This document shows, piece by piece, positions 11,713-23,595 of a stretch of DNA of 64,000 nt. The notes beneath the pieces were generated by a model. That model was not told the origin of the DNA, made no database searches, and saw only the letters and a list, made by a program, of their open reading frames with translations. The stretch's first letter is position 1; each line of letters starts with the position of its first letter. Source of the DNA: Saccoglossus kowalevskii (Eukaryota; Hemichordata; Enteropneusta; Harrimaniidae); NCBI RefSeq assembly GCF_000003605.2, contig NW_003132772.1, positions 1-64,000 of the forward strand, written 5' to 3'. The position numbers and the translations under genes were made by a program.

Positions 11713-12594
11713 GAGTGGTACGTGTATTAGCATAGTAGAACGTTCTGCTCAGACTCCATAGAAATACAGGGTAGAGTGGTGCGTGTATTAGCATAGTAGA
11801 ACGTTCTGCTCAGACTCCATAGAAATACAGGGTAGAGTGGTGCGTGTATTAGCGTAGTTGAACGTTCTGCTCAGACTCCATAGAAATACAGGGTAGAGTG
11901 GTGCGTGTATTAGCATAGTAGAACGTTCTGCTCATACTCCATGGAAATACAGGGTAAAGTGGTACGTGTATTAGCATAGTAGAACGTTCTGCTCAGACTC
12001 CATAGAAATACAGGGTAGAGTGGTGCATGTATTTGCATAGTAGAACGTTCTGCTCAGACTCCATGGAAATACAGGGTAGAGTGGTCCGTGTATTAGCATA
12101 GTAGAACGTTCTGCTCAGACTCCATGGAAATACAGGGTATAGTGGTACGTGTATTAGCATAGTAGAACGTTCTGCTCAGGCTCCATAGAAATACAGGGTA
12201 GAGTGGTGCGTGTATTAGCATAGTAGAACGTTCTGCTCAGACGCCATGGAAATGCGGGTAGAGTGGTGCGTGTATTAGCATAGTAGAACGTTCTGCTCAA
12301 ACTCCATAGAAATACAGGGTAGAGTGGTACGTGTATTAGCAGAGTAGAACGTTCTGCTCAGACTCCATAGAAATACAGGGTGGAGTGGTACGTGTATTAG
12401 CATAGTAGAACGTTCTGCCCAGACTCCATAAAAATACAGGGTAGAGTGGTGCGTGTATTAGCATAGTAGAAGGTTCTACTCAGACTTCATAGAAATACAG
12501 GGTAGAGTGGTGCGTGTATTAGCATAGTAGAACGTTCTGCTCAGACTCCATAGAAATACAGGGTAGAGTGGTGTGTGTATTAGCATAGTAGAAC

Positions 12595-13640
12595 GTTCTG
12601 CTCAGACTCCCTAGAAATACAGGGTAGAGTGGTGCGTGTATTAGCATAGTAGAACGTTCTGCTCAGACTCCATAGAAATACTGTGAAGAGTGGTACGTGT
12701 ATTAACATAGTAGAACGTTCTGCTCAGACTCCATAGAAATACAGGGTAGAGTGGTACGTGTATTAGCATATTAGAACGTTCTGCTCAGACTCCATAGAAA
12801 TACAGGGTAGAGTGGTGCGTGTATTAGCATAGTAGAACGTTCTGCTCAGACTCCATAGAAATACAGGGTAGAGTGGTGCGTGTATTAGCATAGTAGAACG
12901 TTCTGCTCAGACTCCCTAGAAATACAGGGTAGAGTGGTGCGTGTATTATCATAGTAGAACGTTCTGCTCAGACTCCATAGAAATACAGGGAAGAGTGATG
13001 CGTGTATTAGCATAGTAGAACGTTCAGCTCAGACTCCATAGAAATACAGGGTAGAGTGGTACGTGTATTAGCATAGTAGAACGTTCTGCTCAGACTCCAT
13101 AGAAATACAGGGTAGAGTGGTGCGTGTATTAGCATAGTAGAACGTTCTGCTCAGACTCCATAGAAATACAGGGCAGTGTGGCACGTGTATTAGCATATTA
13201 GAACGTTCTGCTCAGACTCCATAGAAATACAGGGTAGAGTGGTGAATGTATTAGCATAGTTGAACGTTCTGCTCAGACTCCATAGAAATACAGGGTAGAG
13301 TGGTTCGTGTATTAGCATAGTAGAACGTTCGGCTCAGACTCCATAGAAATACAGGGTAGAGTGGTGCGTGTATTAGCATAGTAGAACGTTCTGCTATGAC
13401 TCCATAGAAATACAGGGTAGAGTGGTACGTGTATTAACATAGTAGAACGTTCTGCTCAGACTCCATAGAAATACAGGGTAGAATGGTGCGTGTATTAGCA
13501 TAGTAGAACGTTCTGCTCAGACTCCATATAAATACAGGGTAGAATGGTGCGTGTATTAGCATAGTAGAACGTTCTGGTCAGACTCCATAGAAATACAGGG
13601 TAGAGTGGTGCATGTATTTGCATAGTAGAACGTTCTGCTC
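12595..13640. repeat. Block shared with 42.9-43.4 and 50.7-51.4 kb
   Basis: From about 12890 the order is ccctag, tattatcat, gaagagtgatg, gttcagctc, gtacg, gtgcg, gggcagtgtgg with gcacg and catattag, gtgaatg with gttgaac, gttcg with cggctc, the rare ctgctatgactcc (13391), tattaacat, gaatgg, catataaatac, ctggtcag. The copy at 50.7-51.4 kb keeps all of these at an offset of 37,839 bp (gtgaatg 13242/51081; ctgctatgac 13391/51230). The copy at 42.96-43.34 kb keeps the first half only. Confidence 0.87.
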
Positions 13641-15160
13641 AGACTCCATGGAAATACAGGGTAGAGTGGTACGTGTATTAGCATAGTAGAACGTTCTGCT
13701 CAGACTCCATAGAACTACAGGGTAGAGTGGTGCGTGTATTAGCATAGTAGAACGTTCTGCTCAGACTCCATAGAAATACAGGGTAGAGTGGTGCGTGTAT
13801 TAGCATAGTAGAACGTTCTGCTCAGACTCCATAGAAATACAGGGTAGAGTGGTGCGTGTATTAGCATAGTAGAACGTTCTGCTCAGACTCCATAGAAATA
13901 CAGGGTAGAGTGGTGCATGTATTAGCATAGTAGAACGTTCTGCTCAGACTCCATGGAAATACAGGGTAGAGTGGTACGTGTATTAGCATAGTAGAACGTT
14001 CTGCTCAGACTCCATAGAAATACAGGGTAGAGTGGTGCGTGTATTAGCATAGTAGAACGTTCTGCTCAGACTCCATAGAAATACAGGGTAGAGTGGCACG
14101 TGTATTAGCATAGTAGAACGTTCTGCTCAGACTCCATAGAAATACAGGGTAGAGTGGTACGTGTATTAGCATAGTTGAACGTTCTGCTCAGACTCCATAG
14201 AAATACAGGGTAGAGTGGTTCGTGTATTAGCATAGTAGAACGTTCGGCTCAGACTCCATAGAAATACAGGGTAGAGTGGTGCGTGTATTAGCATAGTAGA
14301 ACGTTCTGCTCAGACTCCATGGAAATACAGGGTAGGGTGGTACGTGTTTTAACATAGTAGAACGTTCTGCTCAGACTCCATAGAAATACAGGGTAGAGTG
14401 GTGCGTGTATTAGCATAGTAGAACGTTCTGCTCAGACTCCATAGAAATACAGGGTAGAGTGGCACGTGTATTAGCATAGTAGAACGTTCTGCTCAGACTC
14501 CATAGAAATACAGGGTAGAGTGGTGCGTGTATTAGCATATTAGAACATTCTGCTCAGACTCCATAGAAATACAGGCTAGAGTGGTACGTGTATTAGCATA
14601 GTAGAACGTTCTGCTCAGACTCCATAGATATGCAGGGTAGAGAGGCACGTATATTAGCATAGTAGAACGTTCTGCTCAGACTCCATAGCAATACAGGGTA
14701 GAGTGGTGCGTGTATAGGATAGTAGAACGTTCTGCTCAGACTCCACAGAAATACAGGGTAGAGAGGCACGTGTATTAGCATAGTAGAACGTTCTGCTCAG
14801 ACTCCATAGAAATACAGGGTAGAGTGGTACGTGTATTAGCATAGTAGAACGTTCTGCTCAGACTCCACAGAAATACAGGGTAGAGAGGCACGTGTATTAG
14901 CATAGTAGAACGTTCTGCTCAGACTCCATAGAAATACAGGGTAGAGTGGTGCGTGTATTAGCATAGTAGAACGTTCTGCTCATACTCCATAGAAATACAG
15001 GGTAGAGTGGTGCGTCGTATTAGCATAGTAGCACGTTCTGCTCATACTACATAGAAATACAGGGTAGAGTGGTGCGTCGTATTAGTATAGTAGAACGTTC
15101 TGCTCATACTCCATAGAAATACAGGGTAGAGTGGTACGTGTATTAGCATAGTAGAACGTT
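13641..15160. repeat. Block shared with 40.5-41.6 kb
   Basis: From about 14450 to 15100 the series gcacg, catattag with gaacattc, aggctag, catagata, gagaggcacgtatatt, tataggatag, ccacag twice, catactcc, gtcgtatt with gcacg, catactacat, gtcgtattagtatag matches 40516-41166 at 26,066 bp (gtcgtattagtatag 15076/41142). Just upstream, gcacg, gttgaac, gttcg with cggctc, ccatgg, gtacgtgttttaac (14090-14400) matches 41315-41625, so these two pieces are in swapped order at the partner site. Confidence 0.86.
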
Positions 15161-15780
15161 CTGCTCAGACTCCATAGAAATACAGGGTAGAGTGGTACGT
15201 GATTTAGCATAGTAGAACGTTCTGCTCAGACTCCATAGAAGTACAGGGTAGAATGGTGCTTGTATTAGCATAGTAGAACGTTCTGCTCAGACTCCATAGA
15301 AATACAGGGTAGAGTGGTGCGTGTATTAGCATAGTAGCACGTTCTGCTCATACTCCATAGAAATACAGGGTAGAGCGGTGCGTCGTATTAGCATAGTAGA
15401 ACGTTCTGCTCAGACTGCATAGAAATACAGGGTAGAGTGGTGCGTCGTATTAGCATAGTAGAACGTTCTGCTCAGACTCCATAGAAATACAGGGTAGAGT
15501 GGTGCGTCGTATTAGCATAGTAGCACGTTCTGCTCAGACTCCATAGAAATACAGGGTAGAGTGGTGCGTCGTATTAGCATAGTAGAACGTTCTGCTCAGA
15601 CTCCATGGAAATACGGGTAGAGTGGTGCGTGTATTAGCATAGTAGAACGTTCTGCTCAGACTCCATAGAAATACAGGGTAGAGTGGTGCGTGTATTAGCA
15701 TAGTAAAACGTTCTGCTCAGACTCCATAGAAATACAGGGTAGAGTGGTGCGTGTATTAGCATAGTAGAACGTTCTGCTCA
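15118..15780. repeat. Cluster of 62-bp monomers, shared with 36.1 and 63.6 kb
   Basis: gtacgtgattt with gaagtac, gaatggtgcttg, gcacg with catactcc, gagcggtgcgtcg (15375), actgcat, then further gtcgtatt units. The same run lies at 36108-36600 (offset 20,990 at the gagcgg marker) and at 63640-64000, where the window stops. At 36.6 kb the series ends in ccatggaaatacagggtag, here in the 60-bp ccatggaaatacggg form, so that loss arose after the split or by conversion. Confidence 0.82.
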
Positions 15781-16900
15781 GACTCCATGGAAATACAAAG
15801 TAGAGTGGTACGTGTATTAGCATAGTAGAACGTTCTGCTCAGACTCCATAGAAATACAGGGTAGAGTGGTGCATGTATTTGCATAGTAGAACGTTCTGCT
15901 CAGACTCCCTAGAAATACAGGGTAGAGTGGTGCGTGTATTAGCATAGTAGAACGTTCTGCTCAGACTCCATAGAAATACAGGGAAGAGTGGTGCGGGTAT
16001 TAGCATAGTAGAACGTTCTGCTCAGACTCCATAGAAATACAGGGTAGAGTGGTGCGTGTATTAGCATAGTAGAACGTTCTGCTCAGACTCCCTAGAAATA
16101 CAGGGTAGAGTGGTGCGTGTATTAGCATAGTAGAACGTTCTGCTCAGACTCCCTAGAAATACAGGGTAGAGTGGTTCGTGTATTAGCATAGTAGAACGTT
16201 CTGCTCAGACTCCTTAGAAATACAGGGAAGACTGGTGCGTGTATAAGCATAGTAGAACGTTCTGCACAGACTCCCTAGAAATACAGGGTAGAGTGGTGCG
16301 TGCATTAGCATAGTAGAACGTTCTGCTCAGACTCCATAGAAATACAGGGAAGAGTGGTGCGGGTATTAGCATAGTAGAACGTTCTGCTCAGACTCCATAG
16401 AAATACAGGGTAGAGTGGTACGTGTATTAGCATAGTAGAACGTTCTGCTCAGACTCCATAGAAATACAGGGTAGAGTGGTCCGTGTATTAGCATAGTAGA
16501 ACGTTCTGCTCAGACACCATAGAAATACAGGGTAGAGTGGTGCATGTATTAGCATAGGAGAACGTTCTGCTCAGACTCCATGGAAATACAGGGTAGAGTG
16601 GTACGTGTATTAGCATAGTAGAACGTTCTGCTCAGACTCCATAGAAATACAGGGTAGAGTGGTGCATGTATTTGCATAGTAGAACGTTCTGCTCAGACTC
16701 CATGGAAATACAGGGTAGAGTGGTACGTGTATTAGCATAGTAGAACGTTCTGCTCAGACTCCATAGAAATACAGGGTAGAGTGGTACGTGTATTAGCATA
16801 GTAGAACGTTCTGCTCAGACTCCATAGAAATACAGGATAGAGTGGTGCGTGTATTAGCATAGTAGAACGTTCTGCTCAGACTCCATAGAAATACAGGGTA
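15780..16900. repeat. Block duplicated 52 monomers downstream
   Basis: 15780-16340 (ccatgg with aaatacaaag, gtgcatgtatttg, ccctag, gggaagag with gcgggtatt, ccctag twice, gttcg, ccttag with gggaagactgg, gcacagactcc, gtgcatt) is repeated at 18950-19510. Markers at 15791/18963 and 16227/19399 both give 3,172 bp = 52 x 61. Partial copies lie at 21.78-22.1 kb and at about 30.72-30.98 kb. 16341-16900 holds ccatgg and gtgcatgtatttg units leading into the next block. Confidence 0.87.
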
Positions 16901-18852
16901 GAGTGGTGCATGTATTAGCATAGTAGAACGTTCTGCTCAGACTCCATAGAAATACAGGGTAGAGTGGTGAATGTATTAGCATAGTAGAACGTTCTGCTCA
17001 GACTCCATAGAAATACAGGGTAGAGTGGTGCATGTATTTGCATAGTAGAACGTTCTGCTTAGACTCCATAGAAATACAGGGTAGAGTGGTGCATGTATTA
17101 GCATAGTAGAACGTTCTGCTCAGACTCCATAGAAATACAGGGGAGAGTGGTACGTGTATTAGCATAGTAGAACGTTCTGCTCAGACTCCATAGAAATACA
17201 GGGTAGAGTGGTACGTGTATTAGCATAGTAGAACGTTCTGCTCAGACTCCATAGAAATACAGGGTAGAGTGGCACGTGTATTAGCATAGTAGAACGTTCT
17301 GCTCAGACTCCATAGAAATACAGGGTAGAGTGGTGCATGTATTAGCATAGTAGAACGTTCTGCTCAGACTCCATAGAAATACAGGGTAGAGTGGTGAATG
17401 TATTAGCATAGTAGAACGTTCTGCTCAGACTCCATAGAAATACAGGGTAGAGTGGTGCATGTATTTGCATAGTAGAACGTTCTGCTTAGACTCCATAGAA
17501 ATACAGGGTAGAGTGGTGCATGTATTAGCATAGTAGAACGTTCTGCTCAGACTCCATAGAAATACAGGGGAGAGTGGTACGTGTATTAGCATAGTAGAAC
17601 GTTCTGCTCAGACTCCATAGAAATACAGGGTAGAGTGGTACGTGTATTAGCATAGTAGAACGTTCTGCTCAGACTCCATAGAAATACAGGGTAGAGTGGT
17701 GCGTGTATTAGCATAGTAGAACGTTCTGCTCAGACTCCATGGAAATACAGGGTAGAGTGGTACGTGTATTAGCATAGTAGAACGTTCTGCTCAGACTCCA
17801 TAGAAATACAGGGTAGAGTGGTGCGTGTATTAGCATAGTAGAACGTTCTGCTCAGACTCCATAGAAATACAGGGTAGAGTGGTGCATGTATTAGCATAGT
17901 AGAACGTTCTGCTCAGACTCCATAGAAATACAGGGTAGAGTGGTGAATGTATTAGCATAGTAGAACGTTCTGCTCAGACTCCATAGAAATACAGGGTAGA
18001 GTGGTGCATGTATTTGCATAGTAGAACGTTCTGCTTAGACTCCATAGAAATACAGGGTAGAGTGGTGCATGTATTAGCATAGTAGAACGTTCTGCTCAGA
18101 CTCCATAGAAATACAGGGGAGAGTGGTACGTGTATTAGCATAGTAGAACGTTCTGCTCAGACTCCATAGAAATACAGGGTAGAGTGGTACGTGTATTAGC
18201 ATAGTAGAACGTTCTGCTCAGACTCCATAGAAATACAGGGTAGAGTGGCACGTGTATTAGCATAGTAGAACGTTCTGCTCAGACTCCATAGAAATACAGG
18301 GTAGAGTGGTGCATGTATTAGCATAGTAGAACGTTCTGCTCAGACTCCATAGAAATACAGGGTAGAGTGGTGAATGTATTAGCATAGTAGAACGTTCTAC
18401 TCAGACTCCATAGAAATACAGGGTAGAGTGGTGCATGTATTTGCATAGTAGAACGTTCTGCTTAGACTCCATAGAAATACAGGGTAGAGTGGTGCATGTA
18501 CTAGCATAGTAGAACGTTCTGCTCAGACTCCATAGAAATACAGGGGAGAGTGGTACGTGTATTAGCATAGTAGAACGTTCTGCTCAGACTCCATAGAAAT
18601 ACAGGGTAGAGTGGTACGTGTATTAGCATAGTAGAACGTTCTGCTCAGACTCCATAGAAATACAGGGTAGAGTGGTGCGTGTATTAGCATAGTAGAACGT
18701 TCTGCTCAGACTCCATGGAAATACAGGGTAGAGTGGTACGTGTATTAGCATAGTAGAACGTTCTGCTCAGACTCCATAGAAATACAGGGTAGAGAGGTGC
18801 GTGTATTAGCATAGTAGAACGTTCTGCTCAGACTCCATGGAAATACAGAGTA
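16901..18852. repeat. Nested 7+9 = 16-mer tandem duplication (976 bp x 2)
   Basis: The 7-mer unit is gtgcatg, gtgaatg, gtgcatgtatttg with ctgcttag, gtgcatg, caggggag with gtacg, gtacg, gcacg. The gtgaatg marker falls at 16967, 17394, 17943 and 18370: steps of 427 (7 monomers), 549 (9 monomers) and 427. The larger period is 976 bp, with copies at 16901-17876 and 17877-18852. The 9-mer form carries extra gtgcg and ccatgg units in place of gcacg. A further 7-mer copy is at 45889-46324 (offset 28,624). Confidence 0.92.
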
Positions 18853-19510
18853 GAGTTGTACGTGTATTAGCATAGTAAAACGTTCTGCTCAGACTCCTTA
18901 GAAATACAGGGTAGAGTGGTGCGTGTATTAGCATAGTAGAACGTTCTGCTCAGACTCCATGGAAATACAAAGTAGAGTGGTACGTGTATTAGCATAGTAG
19001 AACGTTCTGCTCAGACTCCATAGAAATACAGGGTAGAGTGGTGCATGTATTTGCATAGTAGAACGTTCTGCTCAGACTCCCTAGAAATACAGGGTAGAGT
19101 GGTGCGTGTATTAGCATAGTAGAACGTTCTGCTCAGACTCCATAGAAATACAGGGAAGAGTGGTGCGGGTATTAGCATAGTAGAACGTTCTGCTCAGACT
19201 CCATAGAAATACAGGGTAGAGTGGTGCGTGTATTAGCATAGTAGAACGTTCTGCTCAGACTCCCTAGAAATACAGGGTAGAGTGGTGCGTGTATTAGCAT
19301 AGTAGAACGTTCTGCTCAGACTCCCTAGAAATACAGGGTAGAGTGGATCGTGTATTAGCATAGTAGAACGTTCTGCTCAGACTCCTTAGAAATACAGGGA
19401 AGACTGGTGCGTGTATTAGCATAGTAGAACGTTCTGCACAGACTCCCTAGAAATACAGGGTAGAGTGGTGCGTGCATTAGCATAGTAGAACGTTCTGCTC
19501 AGACTCCATA
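18853..19510. repeat. Second copy of the 15.78-16.34 kb block
   Basis: 18950-19510 repeats 15780-16340 at 3,172 bp. One difference is gtggatcgtg near 19346 in place of gtggttcg; gtggatcg recurs only at 21907, so 21.8-22.1 kb derives from this copy. The units just before it (gagaggtgc at 18792, ccatgg with gagtag and gttgtacg, gtaaaac, ccttag) match 43573 onwards at 24,781 bp. Confidence 0.84.
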
Positions 19511-20530
19511 GAATACAGGCTAGAGTGGTGCGGGTATAGCATAGTAGAACGTTCTTCTAAGACTCCATAGAAATACAGGGTAGAGTAGCACGTGTATAAA
19601 CATAGTAGAACGTTTCTGCTCAGACTCCATAGAAATACAGGCTAGAGTGGTACGTGTTTTAGCATAGTAGAACGTTCTTTCTCAGACTCCATAGAAATAC
19701 AGGGTAGAGTGGTACGTGTATTAGCATAGTTGAACGTTCTGCTCAGACTCCATAGAAATACAGTGCAGAGTGGTGCGTGTATTAGCATAGTAGAACGTTC
19801 TGCTCAGACTCCATAGAAATACAGGGTGGAGTGGTACGTGTATTAGCATAGCAGAACGTTCTGCTCAGACTCCATAGAAATACAGGGTAGAGTGGTACGT
19901 GTATTAGCATAGTTGAACGTTCTGCTCAGACTCCATAGAAATACGGGGTAGAGTGGTTCGTGTATTAGCATAGTAGAACGTTCGGCTCAGACTCCATAGA
20001 AATACAGGGTAGAGTGGTGCGTGTATTAGCATAGTAGAACGTTCTGCTCAGACTCCATGGAAATACAGGGTAGAGTGGAACGTGTATTAACATAGTAGAA
20101 CGTTCTGCTCAGACTCCATGGAAATACAGGGTAGAATGGTGCGTGTATTAGCATAGTAGAACGTTCTGCTCAGACTCCATAGAAATACAGGGTAGAGTGG
20201 TGCGTGTATTAGCATAGTAGAACGTTCTGCTCAGACTCCATAGAAATACAGGGTAGAGTGGTAGTGTATTAGCATAGTAGAACGTTCTGCTCAGACTCCA
20301 TAGAAATACAGGGTAGAGTGGTACGTGTATTAACATAGTAGAACGTTCTGCTCAGACTCCATAGAAATACAGGGTAGAGTGGTACGTGATTTAGCATAGT
20401 AGAACGTTCTGCTCAGACTCTATAGAAATACAGGGTAGAGTGGTACGTGATTTAGCATAGTAGAACGTTCTGCTCAGACTCCATAGAAGTACAGGATAGA
20501 ATGGTGCGTGTATTAGCATAGTAGAACGTT
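19490..20530. repeat. Block shared with 62.59-63.61 kb (and 33.1-34.0, 35.1-36.0 kb)
   Basis: Landmarks: aggctag, rare ttcttctaag (19552), gtagcacg, gtgttttag, gttgaac, ggtggag with gcagaac, gttcg with cggctc, tattaacat, gaatgg, the 60-bp gtagtgtatt unit, then two gtacgtgattt units, one with ctctatag, and gaagtacaggatag. The last three states are shared with 63.4-63.6 kb (offset 43,091) but not with 35.9 kb. Several 1-bp indels near 19510-19680 (gaatacagg, gtttctgc, ctttctcag) make this the most decayed of the four copies. Confidence 0.85.
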
Positions 20531-21380
20531 CTGCTCAGACATCATAGAAATACAGGGTAGAGTGGTACGTGTATTAGCATAGTAGAACGTTCTGCTCAGA
20601 TTCCATAGAAATACAGGGTAGAGTGGTGCGTGTATTAGCATAGTAGAACGTTCTGCTCAGACTCTATAGAAATACTGGGTAGAGTGGTACGTGTATTAGC
20701 ATAGTAGAACGTTCTGCTCAGACTCCATAGAAATACAGGGTAGAGTAGTACGTGGATTAGCATAGTAGAACGTTCTGCTCAGACTCCATAGAAATACAGG
20801 GTAGAGTGGTACGTTTATTAGCATAGTAGAACGTTCTGCTCAGATTCCATAGAAATACAGGGTAGAGTGGTATGTGTATTAGCATAGTAGAACGTTCTGC
20901 TCAGACTCTATAGAAATACTGGGTAGAGTGGTACGTGTATTAGCATAGTAGAACGTTCTGCTCAGACTCCATAGAAATACAGGGTAGAGTAGTACGTGGA
21001 TTAGCATAGTAGAACGTTCTGCTCAGACTCCATAGAAACACAGGGTAGAGTGGTGCGTGTATGAGCATAGTAGAACGTTCTGCTCAGACTCCATAGAAAT
21101 ACAGGGTAGAGTGGTGCGTGTATTAGCATAGTAGAACATTCTGCTCAGACTCTATAGAAATACAGGGTAGAGTGGTACGTGTATTAGCATAGTAGAACGT
21201 TCTGCTCAGACTCCATAGAAATACAGGGTAGAGTAGTACGTGGATTAGCATAGTAGAACGTTCTGCTCAGACTCCATAGAAATACAGGGTAGAGTGGTGC
21301 GTGTATGAGCATAGTAGAACGTTCTGCCCAGACTCCATAGAAATACAGGGTAGAGTGGTGCGTGTATTAGCATAGTAGAA
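20531..21380. repeat. Block shared with 48.5-49.3 kb, with a 4-mer step
   Basis: ctcagattcc, ctctatag with actgggtag, gtacg, gtagtacgtgg occur at 20601 and again 244 bp later at 20845 (four monomers). Then gaaacac, tatgagc, gaacattctg with ctctatag, gtagtacgtgg, tatgagc, gcccag follow. The same order, including the 244-bp step (48617/48861), lies at about 48515-49335. Offsets are 27,955 bp at the start and 27,954 bp at the end, matching a 1-bp loss near 49243. Confidence 0.87.
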
Positions 21381-22550
21381 CGTTCTGCCCAGACTCCATA
21401 GAAATACAGGGTAGAGTGGTGCGTGTATTAGCATAGCAGAACATTCTGCTCAGACTCCATAGAAATACAGGGTAGAGTGGTGCGTGTGTTAGCAACGTAG
21501 AACGTTCTGCTCAGACTTCATGGAAATACAGGGTAGAGTGGTACGTGTACTAGCATTGTAGAACGTTCTGCTCAGACTCCATAGATATACAGGGTAGAGT
21601 GGCACGTGTATTAGCATAGTAGAAAGTTCTGCTCAGACTCCATAGAAATACAGGGTAGAGTGGTGCGTGTATTAGCATAGTAGAACGTTCTGCTCAGACT
21701 CCATAGAAATACAGGGTAGAGTGGTGCGGGTATTAGCATAGTAGAACATTCTGCTCAGACTCCATAGAAATACAGGGTAGAGTGGTGCGTGTATTAGCAT
21801 AGTAGAACGTTCTGCTCAGACTCCCTAGAAATACAGGGTAGAGTGGTGCGTGTATTAGCATAGTAGAACGTTCTGCTCAGACTCCCTAGAAATACAGGGT
21901 AGAGTGGATCGTGTATTAGCATAGTAGAACGTTCTGCTCAGACTCCTTAGAAATACAGGGAAGACTGGTGCGTGTATTAGCATAGTAGAACGTTCTGCAC
22001 AGACTCCCTAGAAATACAGGGTAGAGTGGTGCGTGCATTAGCATAGTAGAACGTTCTGCTCAGACTCCATAGAAATACAGGGAAGAGTGGTGCGGGTATT
22101 AGCATAGTAGAACGTTCTGCTCAGACTCCATAGAAATACAGGGTAGAGTGGTGCATGTATTAGCATAGTAGAACGTTCTGCTCAGACTCCATAGAAATAC
22201 AGGGTAGAGTGGTGCGTGTAGTAGCATAGTAGAACGCTCTGCTCAGACTTCATAGAAATACAGGGTAGAGTGGTACGTGTATTAGCATAGTAGAACGTTC
22301 TGCTCAGACTCCATAGAAATACAGGGTAGAGTGGCACGTGTATTAGCATAGTAGAAAGTTCTGCTCAGACTCCATAGAAATACAGGGTAGAGTGGTGCGT
22401 GTATTAGCATAGTAGAACGTTCTGCTCAGACTCCATAGAAATACAGGGTAGAGTGGTACGTGTAATAGCGTAGTAGAACGTTCTGCTCAGACTCCATAGA
22501 AATACAGGGTAGAGTGGTGCATGTATTAGCATAGTAGAACGTTCTGCTCA
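21360..22550. repeat. Composite of three known blocks
   Basis: 21360-21690 (gcccag, gcatagcag with gaacattc, gtgtgttagcaacg, gacttcatgg, gtactagcattg, catagatatac, gcacg with gaaag) matches 52790-53120 at 31,430 bp. 21780-22110 repeats the ccctag, gtggatcg, ccttag, aagactgg, gcacag, gtgcatt run of 19.25-19.5 kb. 22110-22550 has gtgcatg, gtgtagtag, gacttcat, gcacg with gaaag and leads into the next block. Confidence 0.8.
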
Positions 22551-23595
22551 GACTCCATGGAAATACGGGTAGAGTGGTGCGTGTATTAGCATAGTAGAAC
22601 GTTCTGCTCAAACTCCATAGAAATACAGGGTAGAGTGGTGCGTGTATTAGCAGAGTAGAACGTTCTGCTCAGACTCCATAGAAATACAGGGTGGAGTGGT
22701 ACGTGTATTAGCATAGTAGAACGTTCTGCCCAGACTCCATAGAAATACAGGGTAGAGTGGTGCGTGTATTAGCATAGTAGAACGTTCTGCTCAGAGTTCA
22801 TAGAAATACAGGGTAGAGTGGTGCGTGTATTAGCATAGTAGAACGTTCTGCTCAGACTCCCTAGAAACACAGGGTAGAGTGGTGCGTGTATTAGCAGAGT
22901 AGAACGTTCTGCTCAGACTCCATAGAAATACAGGGTAGAGTGGTGCATGTATTAGCATAGTAGAACGTTCTGCTCAGACTCCATGGAAATACAGGGTAGA
23001 GTGGTACGTGTATTAGCATAGTAGAACGTTCTGCTCAGGCTCCATAGAAATACAGGGTAGAGTGGTGCGTGTATTAGCATAGTAGAACGTTCTGCTCAGA
23101 CGCCATGGAAATGCGGGTAGAGTGGTGCGTGTATTAGCATAGTAGAACGTTCTGCTCAAACTCCATAGAAATACAGGGTAGAGTGGTACGTGTATTAGCA
23201 GAGTAGAACGTTCTGCTCAGACTCCATAGAAATACAGGGTGGAGTGGTACGTGTATTAGCATAGTAGAACGTTCTGCCCAGACTCCATAGAAATACAGGG
23301 TAGAGTGGTGCGTGTATTAGCATAGTAGAACGTTCTACTCAGACTTCATAGAAATACAGGGTAGAGTGGTGCGTGTATTAGCATAGTAGAACGTTCTGCT
23401 CAGACTCCATAGAAATACAGGGTAGAGTGGTGTGTGTATTAGCATAGTAGAACGTTCTGCTCAGACTCCATAGAAATACAGGGTAGAGTGGCACGTGTAT
23501 TAGCATAGTAGAACGTTCTGCTCAGACTCCATAGAAATACAGGGTAGAGTGGTGCATGTATTAGCATAGTAGAACGTTCTGCTCAGACTCCATAG
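22551..23595. repeat. Second copy of the 10.29-11.52 kb block, three monomers shorter
   Basis: Matches 10291-11520 with offset 12,261 up to about 22990 and 12,078 afterwards. The change of 183 bp is a clean three-monomer difference inside a run of ccatgg units, as expected from unequal exchange in register. The block ends in a gtgcatg unit and then switches to ggtggag and gcccag units not present at that point in the other copy. Confidence 0.87.

Larger units (their letters stand above)
10715..12594. repeat. 20-mer duplication (offset 1,219 bp)
   Basis: 10715-11375 is repeated at 11934-12594. Both copies read ccatgg, gtgcatgtatttg, ccatgg with ggtccg, ccatgg with tatagtgg, ctcaggctcc, gccatggaaatgcggg, ctcaaactcc, gcagag, ggtggag, gcccag, then ctactcagacttcat and gtgtgtg. 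Paired markers at 10804/12023 and 11022/12241 give 1,219 bp, that is 20 monomers minus the base lost in the 60-bp aatgcggg unit. Between them (11376-11933) lie near-consensus units including the exemplar. Confidence 0.88.
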
